This document shows, one piece after another, positions 33,765 through 45,960 of a stretch of DNA of 64,000 nt. Numbering within the stretch: the first letter of the stretch is position 1; every line of letters starts with the position of its first letter. A program made the position numbers and the translations under genes. The notes beneath the pieces were generated by a model. The model was not told the DNA's origin, ran no database searches, and saw only the letters and a program-made list of their open reading frames with translations. Source of the stretch: Epiperipatus broadwayi (Eukaryota; Onychophora; Udeonychophora; Euonychophora; Peripatidae); the NCBI GenBank assembly GCA_028023455.1, contig JAQFVV010000152.1:1798001-1862000 (forward strand), read 5' to 3'.

Positions 33765-36310
33765 TCTTTATAATCATCATCATCAAAATTATTATTTTTA
33801 ATGGTTATTGATCCATTGCAGGGTAAAATCTCTAGCTTCTCTTATCATTTTAGCATACTTTACTTTTTTATCCATGATTTCTTTTTAGGTTTTTACAATC
33901 TCTTTGAATCCAGTTGAAGATTTCAACTATCATTTTACTAAAATTTCTTCTAGAAATTCGTTCAACTCAACTTAACTAAAGGCTTTTAATTATTTAATAA
34001 TGACAATAACACTTATTTGTTTGCTCAATCATGGTACTTTTTTGTTCAATCCCTTTTTATTCTTCTTAACATTCATCACTCCACAATAGTCTGAAATGTT
34101 TATATTTCTCTTCTATTAAGTGCCTAAGTCTCTGATTCATTAGTAAGAACTGCTAAAACATACGTATTAAAAATCTTCCTTTTCAAATACATAGGAATAT
34201 TTCTTTTTGGTATTAAATTATTTTTGCTAAAAGTATTTCATCCAAGTTTAATTCTATGATTACTTTCATCTATTATGCTTCAATTATAAATTTATTTAAA
34301 CACACATTGTGCTGTGGTTAAGACCTGTAGAGGTCGCTACCTTCGCACATTCACGTGCACACTCTTGAAGTTTACAGCCTTAATAAATACTAATATGTTT
34401 CAATATTTATTAATAATCTGACCAAAGCATTTATAGTTATTAACTTCTTCCAATTCACTATTATCAATCTTTATTTTCTTTTTTGAAATATTCCATTGAA
34501 CATTATTTTAGTTAATTTTTATCTTTAGTCCTATCTTCTTGTTTTCATGTAATAAACTTGTGCGACTATTTCTGAAATTATGAAGCATTATTTTCAAAAA
34601 TAATTATCTCAAAATCTGGATGACTTAAATAATCTTCATTTACCTTTACCTCTTTAGTTTTCTATTTTAATCCACAAAATACTTTGTGCAAAACTGCTGC
34701 AAACAGTTTTGGAAATATGGAATTATCTTGTCATACAGCATTATCAATGTTAATTTTTCTTAGTATTACTATCTAATCTAATCATCGTTGATGCATTTTG
34801 ATGAATATTCTTCAGTATATGACAAAATCTTGAATCTATATCTTGATGAACCAATCTGTTAATCACTGAAGAGATACTTCTAGAATCAATTGCTTTTTCA
34901 TAATCTGAAAAATCCAAAGCATAAGAGGAATTCATATTTATTGATTCTTTCTATAACTTCTTTCAATACTTGGATAATATCCACTTTTCTAAAATCCCTT
35001 TTAAATCCAACTTATTGTTTGATAGGTTAAAATTCAAAATTCACTATAGACAAGTTGTAATTATTTTGATATAAATTTTGTATAGAACTGATAAAAAAAA
35101 TGATAGGTTAGTAATTTGTAATATCTTCTTTATCATCTTTTTAAAATATTAATATTAGTATTCTATTCCTCCAATCATACCTGGTATATTTTTAGCATTT
35201 AGACATTTAGTATATAACTTTGCCAACAATTTTTCTACTTTTTCATCTATTTTATTTAAAAATATTGACTATAATTTTCTCATTACCTGGAACTTTTTCC
35301 TTCTGCCTAAATTTAATTACATTTCTCACTTCCTCATTTAAAATTCTAGGCAATTCATATGATGTAATAATTGTAAGAGAGATTTATTCTTTATTGTTAT
35401 ATAATTGTTTTATAGAAGTTTTCCACCCATTTCATGATGTTATTTCACTTTTTAGAAATGGTTTCACTTTTTCTTTTTATTGCTGAAATAAATTTCCTAT
35501 CAATAGCAAGATATTGTTTTATAATTTTGATATTTCTATTTTCTTATATAGAATCTTTGATAATTCACAATTATATTTATTTATATCACAATTAATTTTT
35601 TTTCTTGCCATTTTACAAAAATCTAGATATTCAGTCATTCTTAATTCAACATTAATGGATTTTTTCATATACTTTTTTTTCTTTATAAATTGCCTTATTT
35701 CTGTAAACATTTTACTTGTCAATTGCTATTTTATGCCCACTATTTTTGTTGCAATTCTTAATAGTATATCAGTTAGCCTTTTATTGATTACATTCAAATC
35801 TAAACCATCTTCAAAATCCATTAATATTTTAAAATTTGCAAGTTCTAAATTGTAATTCATTAAAATCTTTCTGAAGATTAGGAATATTATTTTGTCTCTC
35901 TAGTTTTGCAGCAACACATATCTTATATCAATGATCATTTGTTTGAATTTATTAAAAACATTATTATCTTGAAATGTATATTTTCTGTTAGTTAAAATAT
36001 AATTCAATCCTGCTGTATCTTCATTTGGTTGCTTTTATGTTAATTTTCATTTAGAAATTTTCTCATAAAAAAGTTATAATATAAAGTTGATTTTTTTTGG
36101 TAAAAACTCTACAATTCTGTGTCCTCTCTCATTTCTATCACCATAAGGAAATTTACACACAGCACTTTCATCTTTCAATTATTTATCAATTCTACCATTA
36201 AAGTTCTCCCTTACCAATTTCAGAATATTGTTCATTCTGATCAAAAGCCTTTTGTATATCTACATAAACATTTTTATTTTCTTTATCACAATCAGAACAT
36301 GTTGAAGCAA
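33765..36310 (-). pseudogene. RTE-type LINE, long decayed copy (minus strand)
   Basis: Running from 36310 down to 33765 with many frame breaks: endonuclease pieces (SDCDKENKNVYVDIQKAFDQ; GDRNERGHRIVEF; LNYILTNRKYTFQDNNVFNK), the linker (ASKM-type 35722-35519, with TEYLDFCKMARKKINCDINK matching the copy at 26265), and the reverse transcriptase. In the RT, ALDFSDYEKAIDSRSISSVI (34930-34870) holds the F-x-D-Y-x-K-A-x-D motif, followed by RLVHQDIDSRFCHILKNIHQ. The far end has MIVEIFNWIQRDCKN and a TCATCATCA tail (33774-33787). The order endonuclease, RT, C-terminal basic tail and a short microsatellite end is that of RTE elements. About 2.5 kb, dozens of stops. A GC-richer insertion of about 75 bp interrupts it at 34307-34385. 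Confidence 0.8.
34307..34385. other. Small GC-richer insertion within the RTE copy
   Basis: GTGCTGTGGTTAAGACCTGT, AGAGGTCGCTACC and TTCGCACATTCACGTGCACA stand out from the AT-rich surroundings and have no place in the RTE protein. It could be a SINE head or other insertion; not recognised. Confidence 0.3.
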
Positions 36311-36829
36311 AAAACTGAGTGGTCTGAATTTAATTTTTTACATTTATATTATGCTATAATATATATTTAATTTATCATGTTCATTCTTACAATTTTGTTT
36401 TGGAAAATGTTGTAACTATATGATTATTCATATAGCATATTGGATATAGATAAGCTGCTCACCATCATGCATTAGGTAGTGCCATAAGATTATTTGGACT
36501 TCTGGGTTTAAAATCAAGATATACCATAGTCATTTTTTTTAATTACTTGATTCTTCTTAAATACAATATAATTTGAGTTTTCTTGAGAGCAGAATAAATG
36601 TGTGTGTGAATGAACTTCATAAATATTTGTGATCATAACAGATGGTTAATTTATGGCCTTTATGACAGTCATTTTATTTAAAAATTTTCAACTGCAGATC
36701 ACTTTAAATAAAGGAAGGTTACACAACCGGTTTAATATTAAGTGGGATATTGATGGTCTTTCTAAATTTAGAAAAAAAGGTGACTAAACAATTCATTTTA
36801 AAAATAAACGTGTATTTTACTATAATTAC
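36311..36829. other. Spacer between two divergent RTE copies
   Basis: No coding remnant recognised. If the RTE 5' untranslated regions survive they would lie here. Confidence 0.4.
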
Positions 36830-39480
36830 ATAAATATTGAAAGCACAAGAAATTGGATTTATTATAAATCAAAAGCATAACACGAACATTCTGGAGATTG
36901 AAGATGTATCAGATGGAGTGGCAAAAGTGATTATTCAACTTAATGGAAGATACCAAATACTGATAATTCAGATTTGTGTCGAAAAAATAGAGAATTTTTC
37001 TATAGCTGTACAAAGGCTTTAAATAGATCAAACAACATAATAAAAACGTTAATGTGAAAATGGATAAACCATTGAAAGATGAAAGTTCATTATGGTGATA
37101 GAAAGAAGAGAGAGAAAACAGACTTATAGAGTTTGCAGAAAATGAAAAACTGAAGGTTACGAATTCTTTCTTTGAAAAAAAAACACTAAATGGAAATGAA
37201 TAGAAGTATCCAAATGAAAGTATAGCAGGATTGCATTATAGTTTGATAACAGAAGAAATATATTTTAAGATTGTACTGTCTTTAATAAAAACACAGAAAG
37301 TGTTTTTCGATTAGTCAGATATAAGTTACATGTTAATGGAAAACTGGAGAGACAAAAATTAAGAAAAACAATATTTATAATTGATATTCTTAATCTTCAG
37401 AAACATTTCAATGAATTTCAATTAGAATTTGCAAGTATTTTTTTTTATATTAACAGATTTGATGATGGGAAGATTTGAATAAAATCAATAGGAAAATAAG
37501 TGATACACTATAAATAAGTGCACTGGTTTAAAAAGAACAAAAATTTACCAAAAAATTTGGACAAGAGAATATATGAAAAAGATAAGAAATATAAAAATGA
37601 TCAAGTAAAAAAAAATTGAATATCTAAAGTTTTGAATATCGAAAGTTTTGTAACATGGTACAATTGAAGTGTTTATAATGATATAAAAAATATAAATGTG
37701 AATTAGCTATAGAAGATAATTAAGGCTCAAATGTGTAAAACAACATTTTGCAATTGATAGAAAACTTAGTTCTGCCATAAGAAGAAAAAATAAAAGTATT
37801 ACTATAAAGAGAGAAGATATCATGGAGGGTAGGGAAGAGTTCTATATAGAATTATATATCAATAAAGAACAAGAAAAAAGTATCTGCTACAATTATTACA
37901 TCTTCTGAATTGCCAGGGATATTAAATGAAAAATGAGATATGCAATTAAATCTATGAAGAAGAGAAATGCTTCAAGTAATAATGAAATTATAATCAATAT
38001 CTTAGAATAAATAAATGAGAAAATAATAAAAAATAGCTGGCAAAGTTATATACTAAATGTTTAAATGATAAAATGTACTAGATGGTTAGGAAAATGTGAT
38101 TTCACTTACAGTACTTAAGATTTGCCCATATATAAGTATTTGGGTTGGATTGAATAAGTGGATTCATTTTATTCTTTCCTAAATATTATATCTTGTGTTG
38201 GAAGTGGAAGTACTCATTTATTATTTAACACTCGTAAAAAAAGTGCACAATAGCTTGAATGGCTGATTAAATTTATTAATATTGAAAAAAGTTGATAAAG
38301 AATATATTAGAAATCACACAACAATCAGGCTTTTATCAGTTTTATACAAACATTTTAACAAGATAATTATAACTTGTCTATAGTAAACTTTGAATTTTAA
38401 CCACCCAAAAAGAACAAATTAGATTTAAAAGTGATTTAGCACAGTGGATGACATCCAAGTATTGAGAGACTTTATAGAAAGAACAAATGAATATGAGTTG
38501 TTATTATGTTTTGGATTAGCAGATTATGTAAAAATATTGATTCTATAAGGATTTAAGCATTCATCAAGATAGATCTAGAATATTTTTATAATCTGAAGAA
38601 TACTTATTAAAATACAACAGCAATGATTAGATAGTGATACTAAGAAGAATTAACATTAAGAAAGGTAATGATAGGGTGATTCCACAATTCCAAATTTTTT
38701 TACAGCAATTTTGCAAGTTATGTTTTGTGAATTGAAATAGGAATCTAGGGGAATAAAGGTAAATTGAGATCTGTTAAATTATCTATATTTTTACAAATAT
38801 GTATCAGGGCTTTAGATAAATGTTAAAGAAACTAAAATTCAATAACTTTTTTCAGAAGAAGAAAATAAAGATCGAAAATTAGAAAAAATTAACAACAATA
38901 AATATCTTGATTGGATTATTAATACAAATGTAAATGTAATGGGTGCACTTAATCATAGAATTAAAATTGATTGAAGTATTTTTAGTAGAAATAACTTAAT
39001 ATTAAAAGAAAATATGCCTATATCTTTGAGAAGTTTCTAAAAATGGGTATTAACAATTCTTTCTTATGAATTTGAGGCTTGTATATTTAACAAATGAGAA
39101 ATACTGAGACTTCAGACCACTCAACAAAGTACTGGAGAAATGTATGTTAGGAATAATAAGAAGGGATTTAGATCAAATATATGATGAAAAATGTCATTGA
39201 AAAAATTAAGAGACTAAAATTAAATTGGCAGAATATATTTCTAAAAGAAATGATTATAAAAGAACTGTTGAAATCTTAAATTAGATCCTAAGAGATTTTA
39301 AAAGATTTTAGAAAGAGGCCGCATGTAAAATAGACAGATGATGTAGGAAGCTTGCTAGGGTAATGTGGAAAAGAGCAGCTAGACATTAAAGATATTGGAT
39401 TTAACTTGGCAAGATTTTTATTCTACAGTGAACTGATAATTGCTGAAAATGATCCATGATCATTTAATATCATGGTCAGT
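36830..39480 (+). pseudogene. RTE-type LINE, long decayed copy (plus strand)
   Basis: The open start at 36837-37022 reads MKAQEIGFIINQKHNTNILE, IEDVSDGVAKVIIQLNGRYQ, ILIIQICVEKIENFSIAVQR: the middle of the endonuclease (GxGFxIN, RYQxLIIQxYAPT region). Later come a YGDR-E-like piece, TVFNKNTE-like and ITHCEMEN-type remnants near 37260-37340, the linker NIDILNLQKHFNEFQLEFAS, an RT remnant (LLCFGLADYVKI, about 38500-38540; MIRLDSDTKKN-like near 38620), and the C-terminal IKRLKLNWQNIFLKE with KRPHVKWTDD-like sequence at 39200-39350. Many stops and frameshifts. It belongs to the same family as the minus copy at 33765-36310 and points away from it. The reading was done by eye, so the exact ends are uncertain by about 50 bases. 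Confidence 0.75.
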
Positions 39481-39559
39481 TACATTGTTAAATAAAGAAA
39501 GACAACTGCCTTGGAGGGGAAGTTTGTAAATTGATTTATTCATCATGTTATGAGATTTG

Positions 39560-39709
39560 AAATACAGGCATTCTCATACCTGGAACTAAATTGTAAATAT
39601 AGGGGATTTGAACCCAGACTTTCGAGCAACCTTCAACTATCCACACTTTCTCTTACTACTGGTACACATGACCACACACATGTAGAAAAGATAAATAATC
39701 ACCATTGAT

Positions 39710-39742
<33 letters not shown>

Positions 39743-39925
39743 ATGTGTGTGTGTGTGGGAGGAATGATAATCTGGACCAACTGATGAGTGTTGGTTCAGC
39801 ACAAAATACCAATATTGGTGATTATTTATCTTTTCTACATGTGTGTGGGCATGTATATCAATAGTATGAGATAGTGTGGATAGTTAAAGGTTGCTTGAAA
39901 GTCTGGATTCAAATCTATATTTTCA
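39560..39925. repeat. SINE family S, head-to-head pair around a GT/TA microsatellite
   Basis: The left copy (39560-39710) holds GCATTCTCATACCTGGAACT, GGGATTTGAACCCAGACTTT and ACACATGTAGAAAAGATAAA. The right copy (39760-39925) is inverted, with GACCAACTGATGAGTGTTGG, TTATCTTTTCTACATGTGTG and GAAAGTCTGGATTCAAAT. TA and GT runs (39711-39757) separate them. The pair starts about 80 bases past the end of the plus-strand RTE copy. Confidence 0.7.
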
Positions 39926-41140
39926 TCATGAGTAAATAGATATATCTTTTTGATTAAAATTTTTTTAAGTTCAGAAAACCTTTTTTGCCAAATCTCTTCC
40001 ACTTTTTTCTATGATAATCAAACTATATCTAAATTTTCAATGAATACCCATGATGTAGACAAATCAGATTTTATCTTTTGTATAAAATTGCATTCCTATC
40101 ATCCTCATTTGATCATAATAATGATAAATCCTTTTTCTAATATGTAGAGTTTTAAGAAGCTAATATAATTAAGATTGTGTTGTAGAATTTGTTTTTAAAA
40201 AATATAAATTTCATTTATTAAGGAATAATTAAAACATAATAAAAATTAAAATAGAAGATATGCAAAAATAATTCCAGGTCATCTAAAATAATAACGCACT
40301 TAAGATAAATATCACTCTTTTTTTTTAATAAATGTGCTTTGCTTTTAGATCATTATCAAATAAAACAGAGTTGAACCATTTTCACTTACTTTTTTGCTAA
40401 GTAATCTATAAAATTTCTCTAATATCTTTTTTTTAAATTTAAAAGATCATCTTAAAATAGAAATCAAATGTAACTTGTTTTTTTTTTTTACTTTTTTTTT
40501 TAGGACTGCTTAATGAATTATAATTAAAAAATTAAAATTTACTTAAAATTATTTAGTGAGAACAAATATATTTAGTATATATGTATAATTTAAAAAATTT
40601 TTCGGATGTTGAAATTTCTTTTTTTTTCCTTACTTTTTTAACAGTAATCACTATTTGTCTTGGCCTTATTGTTTTTCTTAGTTTTTCTATTTTCGGTCAA
40701 TATATAGCATTTTGCTTTAACATTATTAAAACTGAAGTTATTGTGAAAATTGTGTCTCAAGTCAGTTTTTTTTTAAATTCAATATGGTTCCAAATAACCT
40801 GATACAGTGAAAAATAATCCGCTACAGAACAATGGTATAAACGCTAGGGTTTTATAATACTAATGCTTAGTAATATAGATATGTTGTTTTGTTAAATCAA
40901 AGTTAGTATTTAATAATAGTATTATCTTAATAATTTACTGTCTTAATAAAGGTTGAAACATATGCCTCCTCTTTAATCATTGAACATATTTTTTTAGTAC
41001 AATGAATATCTTTAAAGATTTAAACAATCATTTTTATATAACCTAAATGCAAATTTTTTTGATAATATATGATAAATTATTTTTTACATAAACATAGTAA
41101 GTTTTAATATCAATTTACATTTGTTTATTCTACTAATTTG
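39926..41140. other. No gene seen
   Basis: AT-rich with T-runs (40317-40326, 40479-40501, 40618-40628). The 73-codon open frame at 40581 is Phe/Ile-rich chance sequence. Confidence 0.45.
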
Positions 41141-41145
41141 TATTT

Positions 41146-41425
41146 ATCATCATCATCAATTATTATCAATCCACTGCAGGATGAAGGTCTCTCTAAGTTC
41201 AATCCATCTTCTCCGATCTTTAACTTCTTTTCTCCACATCACCCCTACACACTTTCTTATTTCATCCATCCATCTCACATGTGGACTCTTTCTGGGTCTT
41301 TTAGAACGTCTTGGAATCCAGTTCAAGATTTCAATTATCCATCTAGTATCATCACTTCTAGCAATATGTCCAGCCCAACTCCACTTCAGTCTTTTAATTT
41401 TCTCAATATTTATGTATTTATTTTA
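41146..41425 (-). pseudogene. RTE-type LINE, 5'-truncated 3' end
   Basis: The minus strand from 41425 reads KIEKIKRLKWSWAGHIARSD, DTRWIIEILNWIPRRSKRPR, KSPHVRWMDEIRKCVGVMWR, KEVKDRRRWIELRETFILQW and IDNN, then a TGATGATGATAA-type tail. This is the classic C-terminal module of RTE-clade reverse transcriptases (RLKWxGHIAR, W-x-P-R-x-x-KRxRxxPxxRWxDDI, DRxxWRxLxEAFxxQW). It has no internal stop, so this piece is younger than the two long copies. Only about 90 codons remain, the usual result of incomplete reverse transcription. Confidence 0.88.
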
Positions 41426-41494
41426 TTATAATTAACTATAATGTCAAATATCTAATATAATTTTTTATTTGTCCACAATGTTGCAACAAATATA

Positions 41495-42346
41495 TAAATT
41501 AAATAGTCAGACTAAATAAGATTGAAATAAACAACTATTGATCATCTCCATTGAGACCGTCTCAAGATATTTTATACAAACCACATAATCAATCTATTAT
41601 ATCCCTCCATCTATTGGATATTATTTACATTAAATTGTAATTTATATCATATACTTATACATTGTAATCAAATAAATAAATAAATTTTAACAATTTTTAA
41701 CATCTTATATATATAATTTACAATATTTAATTAAATAAATTTAAAAATAAATAAATAAATAAATATTTTGTCGTTTTAAAATACTATTTACATATTTACA
41801 TTAATTTCCTATATCTTCCAAGTATTGTAAAAAGCCAATTTTCCCCCTAATTTTTCTGGACCTTTAACTATATTTAAACATTACCATAAGACAATATATT
41901 ATGAAACATTATATATTCAGAAAAAATTGGATAAATGTGTAAATATAGTTAAAGGACCAGCAAAATTAGTGGGAAAATGGGTTTTGTTAAACATTTGGAA
42001 GATATAGGAAATTATTGTAAATATGTAAATAATATTTAAAAAAGATAATTTTTTTCATCAAGCATTGTTAACCGAGAGGTCAGCACAGCCGCCTTGCAAG
42101 CAAGCAGTTGGTTGCAGACGGTTGTTGCGGGTTCGCCTCCTGGCTGATGCTATGATATATGAAAAAAAAGATAATTTTTAAAAAATATTTATTTAATTAA
42201 ATATTGTAAATTATATGTATATATAAGGTGTTAAAAATTGTTAAATTTTATTTGTTGATTTTATTATAATGTATAAGTATATAATTTAAATTACAATTTA
42301 ATTTAAATAATGTCCAGTAGATAGAGTGGATATAATTCGTTGGTTA
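41495..42346. mobile_element. Penelope-like (family B-related) palindromic copy, left part
   Basis: 41495-41880 and 41905-42346 are inverted copies. Landmarks are TTCCTATATCTTCCAAGTATT against AGATATAGGAAATTATTG, CCTTTAACTATATTTAAAC against AATATAGTTAAAGGACCAGC, and TACAATTTAATTTAAATAATG against CATTAAATTGTAATTTA. The outer block ATTGAGACCGTCTCAAGATATTTT corresponds to the arm of the family B copy at 31375. The right arm is interrupted twice (tRNA-like insert at 42054; LINE from 42347) and resumes at about 45374. No endonuclease ORF is visible here. Confidence 0.65.
42038..42179 (+). mobile_element. tRNA-like retroposed insert with 16-bp target duplication
   Basis: The insert (42054-42163) begins TTCATCAAGCATTGTTAACC and contains CCGAGAGGTCAGCAC (A-box region of a class II tRNA) and GCGGGTTCGCCTCC (B-box-like GGTTCGCCTCC). 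It ends GGCTGATGC, whose GATGC pairs with the initial GCATT as an acceptor stem. Both sides carry AAAAAAGATAATTTTT (42038-42053 and 42164-42179), a 16-bp duplication of the host sequence, which proves insertion and suggests LINE-type retroposition. It is much more GC-rich than its host sequence. It could be a SINE or a retroposed tRNA; the anticodon arm does not fold cleanly, so a working tRNA is doubtful. Confidence 0.7.
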
Positions 42347-45300
42347 TGAATAATGGCTATAGTGTTTATAGCCATTTGAGATAGTCAAACTATAATGGAG
42401 TGGAACAGTAGCATATTTGAATTCTTGGTTAAGAATATACAGAGTTTCAAAAAAGGGAAGAAAATAATGGTTATAGGGGGTGTGAATGGGCATATTGAAG
42501 ACATTGATGATGTAAGTAATAAGAATAGACAGCTTTTGAAGAGTTTTTGTCAGAGAGTGAATTTGATCATTGTTAATTTATTGGATATTTATGAGGGACA
42601 ATACACATAATCTACAAATAATATATTCCACACAATAGATTATGTATTAGTAGAGAAAGAAGGAATAAATAAAGTATGAAAAATTAAGATGTTTGATAAT
42701 GAAGAGAGAGAGTATGTAATAGCGATCATAACTTCTTTATAATGGAAATGGTTAGTAATGTGATGAAAAATAGTAATAAAAGTAGAAAGGATAGTGAAGG
42801 ATGTGGGTGGAGAATGAATGATAAGAATAAGTTAGAAGAATATAAAATAAAAGTAGAAGAAATCATAGAAGAGTTTGTTGGGGGGTGAATATAAGGACTG
42901 GTGTGGTGAAGTGGAAAAAGTGGCAAATATGGTTTTAGGTGAAAATATTCAGAAGAATAAATGGAATAGAAAAGTGTGAATTAGTAAAAGTGTAAAAGAG
43001 AAAAGAACCATGTAGAGAATATAAATGTGCTAATAAAACAAAGAAAATGAAAAAAATGTTAATATTAAATGAGAAAAATATTTAAAAAAAAGAAATTGGC
43101 TAAAATAGATATTTATAGGTAGAGAATGAAATAAGTAGTAAATTATTGGAGGATATTAATAAAAGTGGAAGTAAAAAATTTCGGAAATATATTAAAAGAA
43201 GTAATCTAGAGATGAAATAGTATTACTAGATGATGAGAAAAAAGAGTGTGGCTCTATGGAAGAATTTGAGAAAATCTTAAATAAATATGTAGCTGATATA
43301 GAAAAGGTGTTAGATGTGAAGGAGAGAATGATAATAAACAAAAAAGCATATACTAATGGAAATATTAACTTTACAGAAAATGAATTGAATGAGGCAGAAA
43401 AGAAATTGAAAAGTGAAAAGGCAAAAGGTTTAGATGGAAGGGCAGCAGAGATGGTGATGAATTTAGGAAATAGAACAAAATTAAATATATTATCATGTTT
43501 TAATAAGATGGCACAGAAGAGAAAATTTCCAGATAGCTGGAATAATACAAGATTAAGGTACTACTTAAATGAAAGGGTGAAGATCATAGAAAGTTAAATA
43601 ATTATAGACTGATAGCAATAATGGCAGTGATATACAAAGTGTTTTGCACATATGGTGACTGGAAGGGTCACAAAGTGAGTGAAAAAAATAATATAGTAGA
43701 AGAAATGCAAGATGGTTTTTGATCAACTTATTTATATGAGTAGAAATACATGTAGATATTTATATATGTTTTTATAGATATAAAGAAGGCATATGATAGT
43801 GTAAATAAAAGTATATTATGGTTAAGTTTAGTAAATTTGGGAGTGAATGAAATTTTGTGGATCTTATTAAGAGATTGTATAAAAATAATTACTATACATA
43901 TCAGTTAGGTTTAAAGTTAAAAATGGGTGGAACTAAGGCATGGATGCCCTATGTCACCTATTTTGTTTTTGTTATATTTGAGAGAAATGGAGAGCGATAG
44001 AAAGACTAGGGGATGGGATAGAGATAATATTAATAAGTGGCAAGGTCTTTTATTTGCTGATGATATCTTCTTGTGCACAGAAAGTAGAGAGGTTATGTAA
44101 GTTATACTGAAGACATGTGCAAGGGTGAGTAAAGAGATGAAAATTAAATTTAATGAAAAAAAAATCAAAAGTAATAATGATAAATGCTCAGGAAAGAGAA
44201 GAAAAAGAATTTTTATTGGGAGATATAATGTTAAATGTTGTGAATAGTTGTAACTATTTGGGAATCAACTTAAGTAATCAGAGAAATTGCTTGGAAAAAT
44301 GTGCAAAAAATTGCTTATCAAAGAAAAAAAGTGACTGATAAAGAAATTAACAGTGTTTTCATATAATAAATATGATGTAGCTAGAATTGTATGGAAGGGA
44401 GTGGCAGTAGCAGGGTTAACTTATGATAATGATGCATTATATGTTATTAAAAGAAATGTTAGATTACTTATAAAAAGTACAAAGAGAAATAGGAAGACGT
44501 ATTAGATGCAGATGGGTGGATGACAAAAGAGGCAATTCAAGAAGAAATGGGATACTCAAGTTTTTATACGTGAGATGTAAAAAGCAAAATTGAATTTTGG
44601 TAGATTGCAATTTATGATAATAATAGCCAAAATAGTATTTAATTAGTTTGAGTAAAGGACAGGCAAGAAGATGAGTGAGAAAGATAATATGGTATGCAGA
44701 AGATTTGGATAAAGACTGTCAGTATACTTATACAAAAGATGGGATGATTGTGCTAGGAGATCTGTTGAGGGTTATAGTGGTGAAGAATGGGGTAGAAGAA
44801 TAGATGCATTAATAAAAAATAGAGTTGGAGAGATGAAGAACTAATATGGAGAGTACAAAGAGTTTAAATATATACAGAAGTAAACAGAATATTGCATGTG
44901 AGTTAATTTATGATAATAACAAGGAAAGTAGTTTACTATTTACGACTCAAATAGGAATGTTAGCAATAAAGGAATATACACATAAATGGAGAAATGTGGG
45001 TGATTTGGTCTGCAAGTTATGTAAGGAAGGCATGGAAAATATTAGGCACCAATTAATTGAATGTAAATGCTTAAAAGCATAAAGCGCATAAATAATGAAG
45101 TTGTGAGAGAATAAATATAAACAAAGTGATTATACCGAAAGTTGTTCTTAGTTTTTTATGCTGGGTTTGGAAAAAGAAAAAGGGGATTTATATATAAAGG
45201 CTATAGAGTGAACAAAGATAATGTTGTGGAAGTAGGATTAAGCAGAATAGATAAGAATATGGGAAAAACTTAGTGTGGGATATGAAAGGGAAAGTAAGGT

Positions 45301-45375
45301 CGCTAAAAAATTCCTTTGGGCAAGTGGCTGAGAGATTCCTGACTCTGAGAAAGGAGAATTCTCAGTGCATCAATT
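42347..45375 (+). pseudogene. Non-RTE LINE (Jockey/CR1/I-like), 3-kb decayed copy
   Basis: Plus-strand pieces in order: endonuclease (42395-42607: KKIMVIGGVNGHIEDIDD, FCQRVNLIIVN, GQYT; then HTIDYVLV and a CGSDHN-like site); linker; RT with LNEAEKKLKSEKAKGLDGRA (43380), NYRLIAIMAVIYKVF, FIDIKKAYDSVNKSILW (43770), GCPMSPILF, LLFADDIFLC (FADD catalytic motif, about 44046-44080), SKVIMINAQ and NYLGINLS; and a C-terminal zinc knuckle at 44995-45060, CKLCKEGMENIRHQLIEC (C-x2-C-x8-H-x4-C). This is the domain order of Jockey/I/CR1-group elements, distinct from RTE. It is 5' truncated within the endonuclease and has many stops. It is inserted in the right arm of the palindromic PLE at 41495-45535, between GGTTATG and CATGTGACTTG. 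Confidence 0.8.
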
Positions 45376-45535
45376 GCATCACATGTGACTTGTATAATTA
45401 AATATCTTGAGGCAGTCTCAATGAAGATTAAAGCTGGTTCAATAAATATTAAAATATAATTATTAATAATTGTTATTTTAATCTTATTTAGATTTATTTA
45501 GTTTAGTCATCTTACTATTTATTCATATCAATTTT
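45376..45535. mobile_element. Penelope-like palindrome, right end after the nested LINE
   Basis: CATGTGACTTGTATAA, AAATATCTTGAGGCAGTCTCAATGAAG and ATCTTATTTAG mirror 41500-41600 (ACTAAATAAGATTGAAATAA, ATTGAGACCGTCTCAAGATATTTT, TACAAACCACATAATC). The outer inverted repeat therefore continues beyond the LINE. Confidence 0.65.
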
Positions 45536-45789
45536 TTTGGAATTTATTTTCAAATGTGGATACATATTCATTCTAAAGGTTTCATGGTATAGAAGTAGTG
45601 CATTTATCTGTTATGTCTATGATTTGAGATTCAAATTTAGTTCAAGTAAAATTTGTTTCAAGAGGTTTAGTAGTTTTTTCCTTAGATTGCTGAATTCATA
45701 GTCAATTCAACTAATCTTGCAATATTGGTTCGTAAATGATGATTACCTAATCTTAGTTAGGATATTTTAATAATCTCCATATCTCCTCT

Positions 45790-45960
45790 TTCTTTTTTAT
45801 TCTTAATATAAATAAATATACAATAAAAGACAAATGACTCCCAAGATGCATTTCATGCTGAACCAACACTATCAGTTGGCCCAGGTCACCAGCTCTATGT
45901 ATATCTTTATTACTTGAAGAGTATTTATCTATGGCGAACTGTCACATCTTTATTTACAAT
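45790..45960. repeat. SINE family S fragment
   Basis: TCATGCTGAACCAACACTATCAGTTGGCCCAGGTCACC matches the family's TATGCTGAACCAGCACTCATCAGTT and TGGTCCAGATTACC blocks. The tRNA-like end is not recognisable here. Confidence 0.5.
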
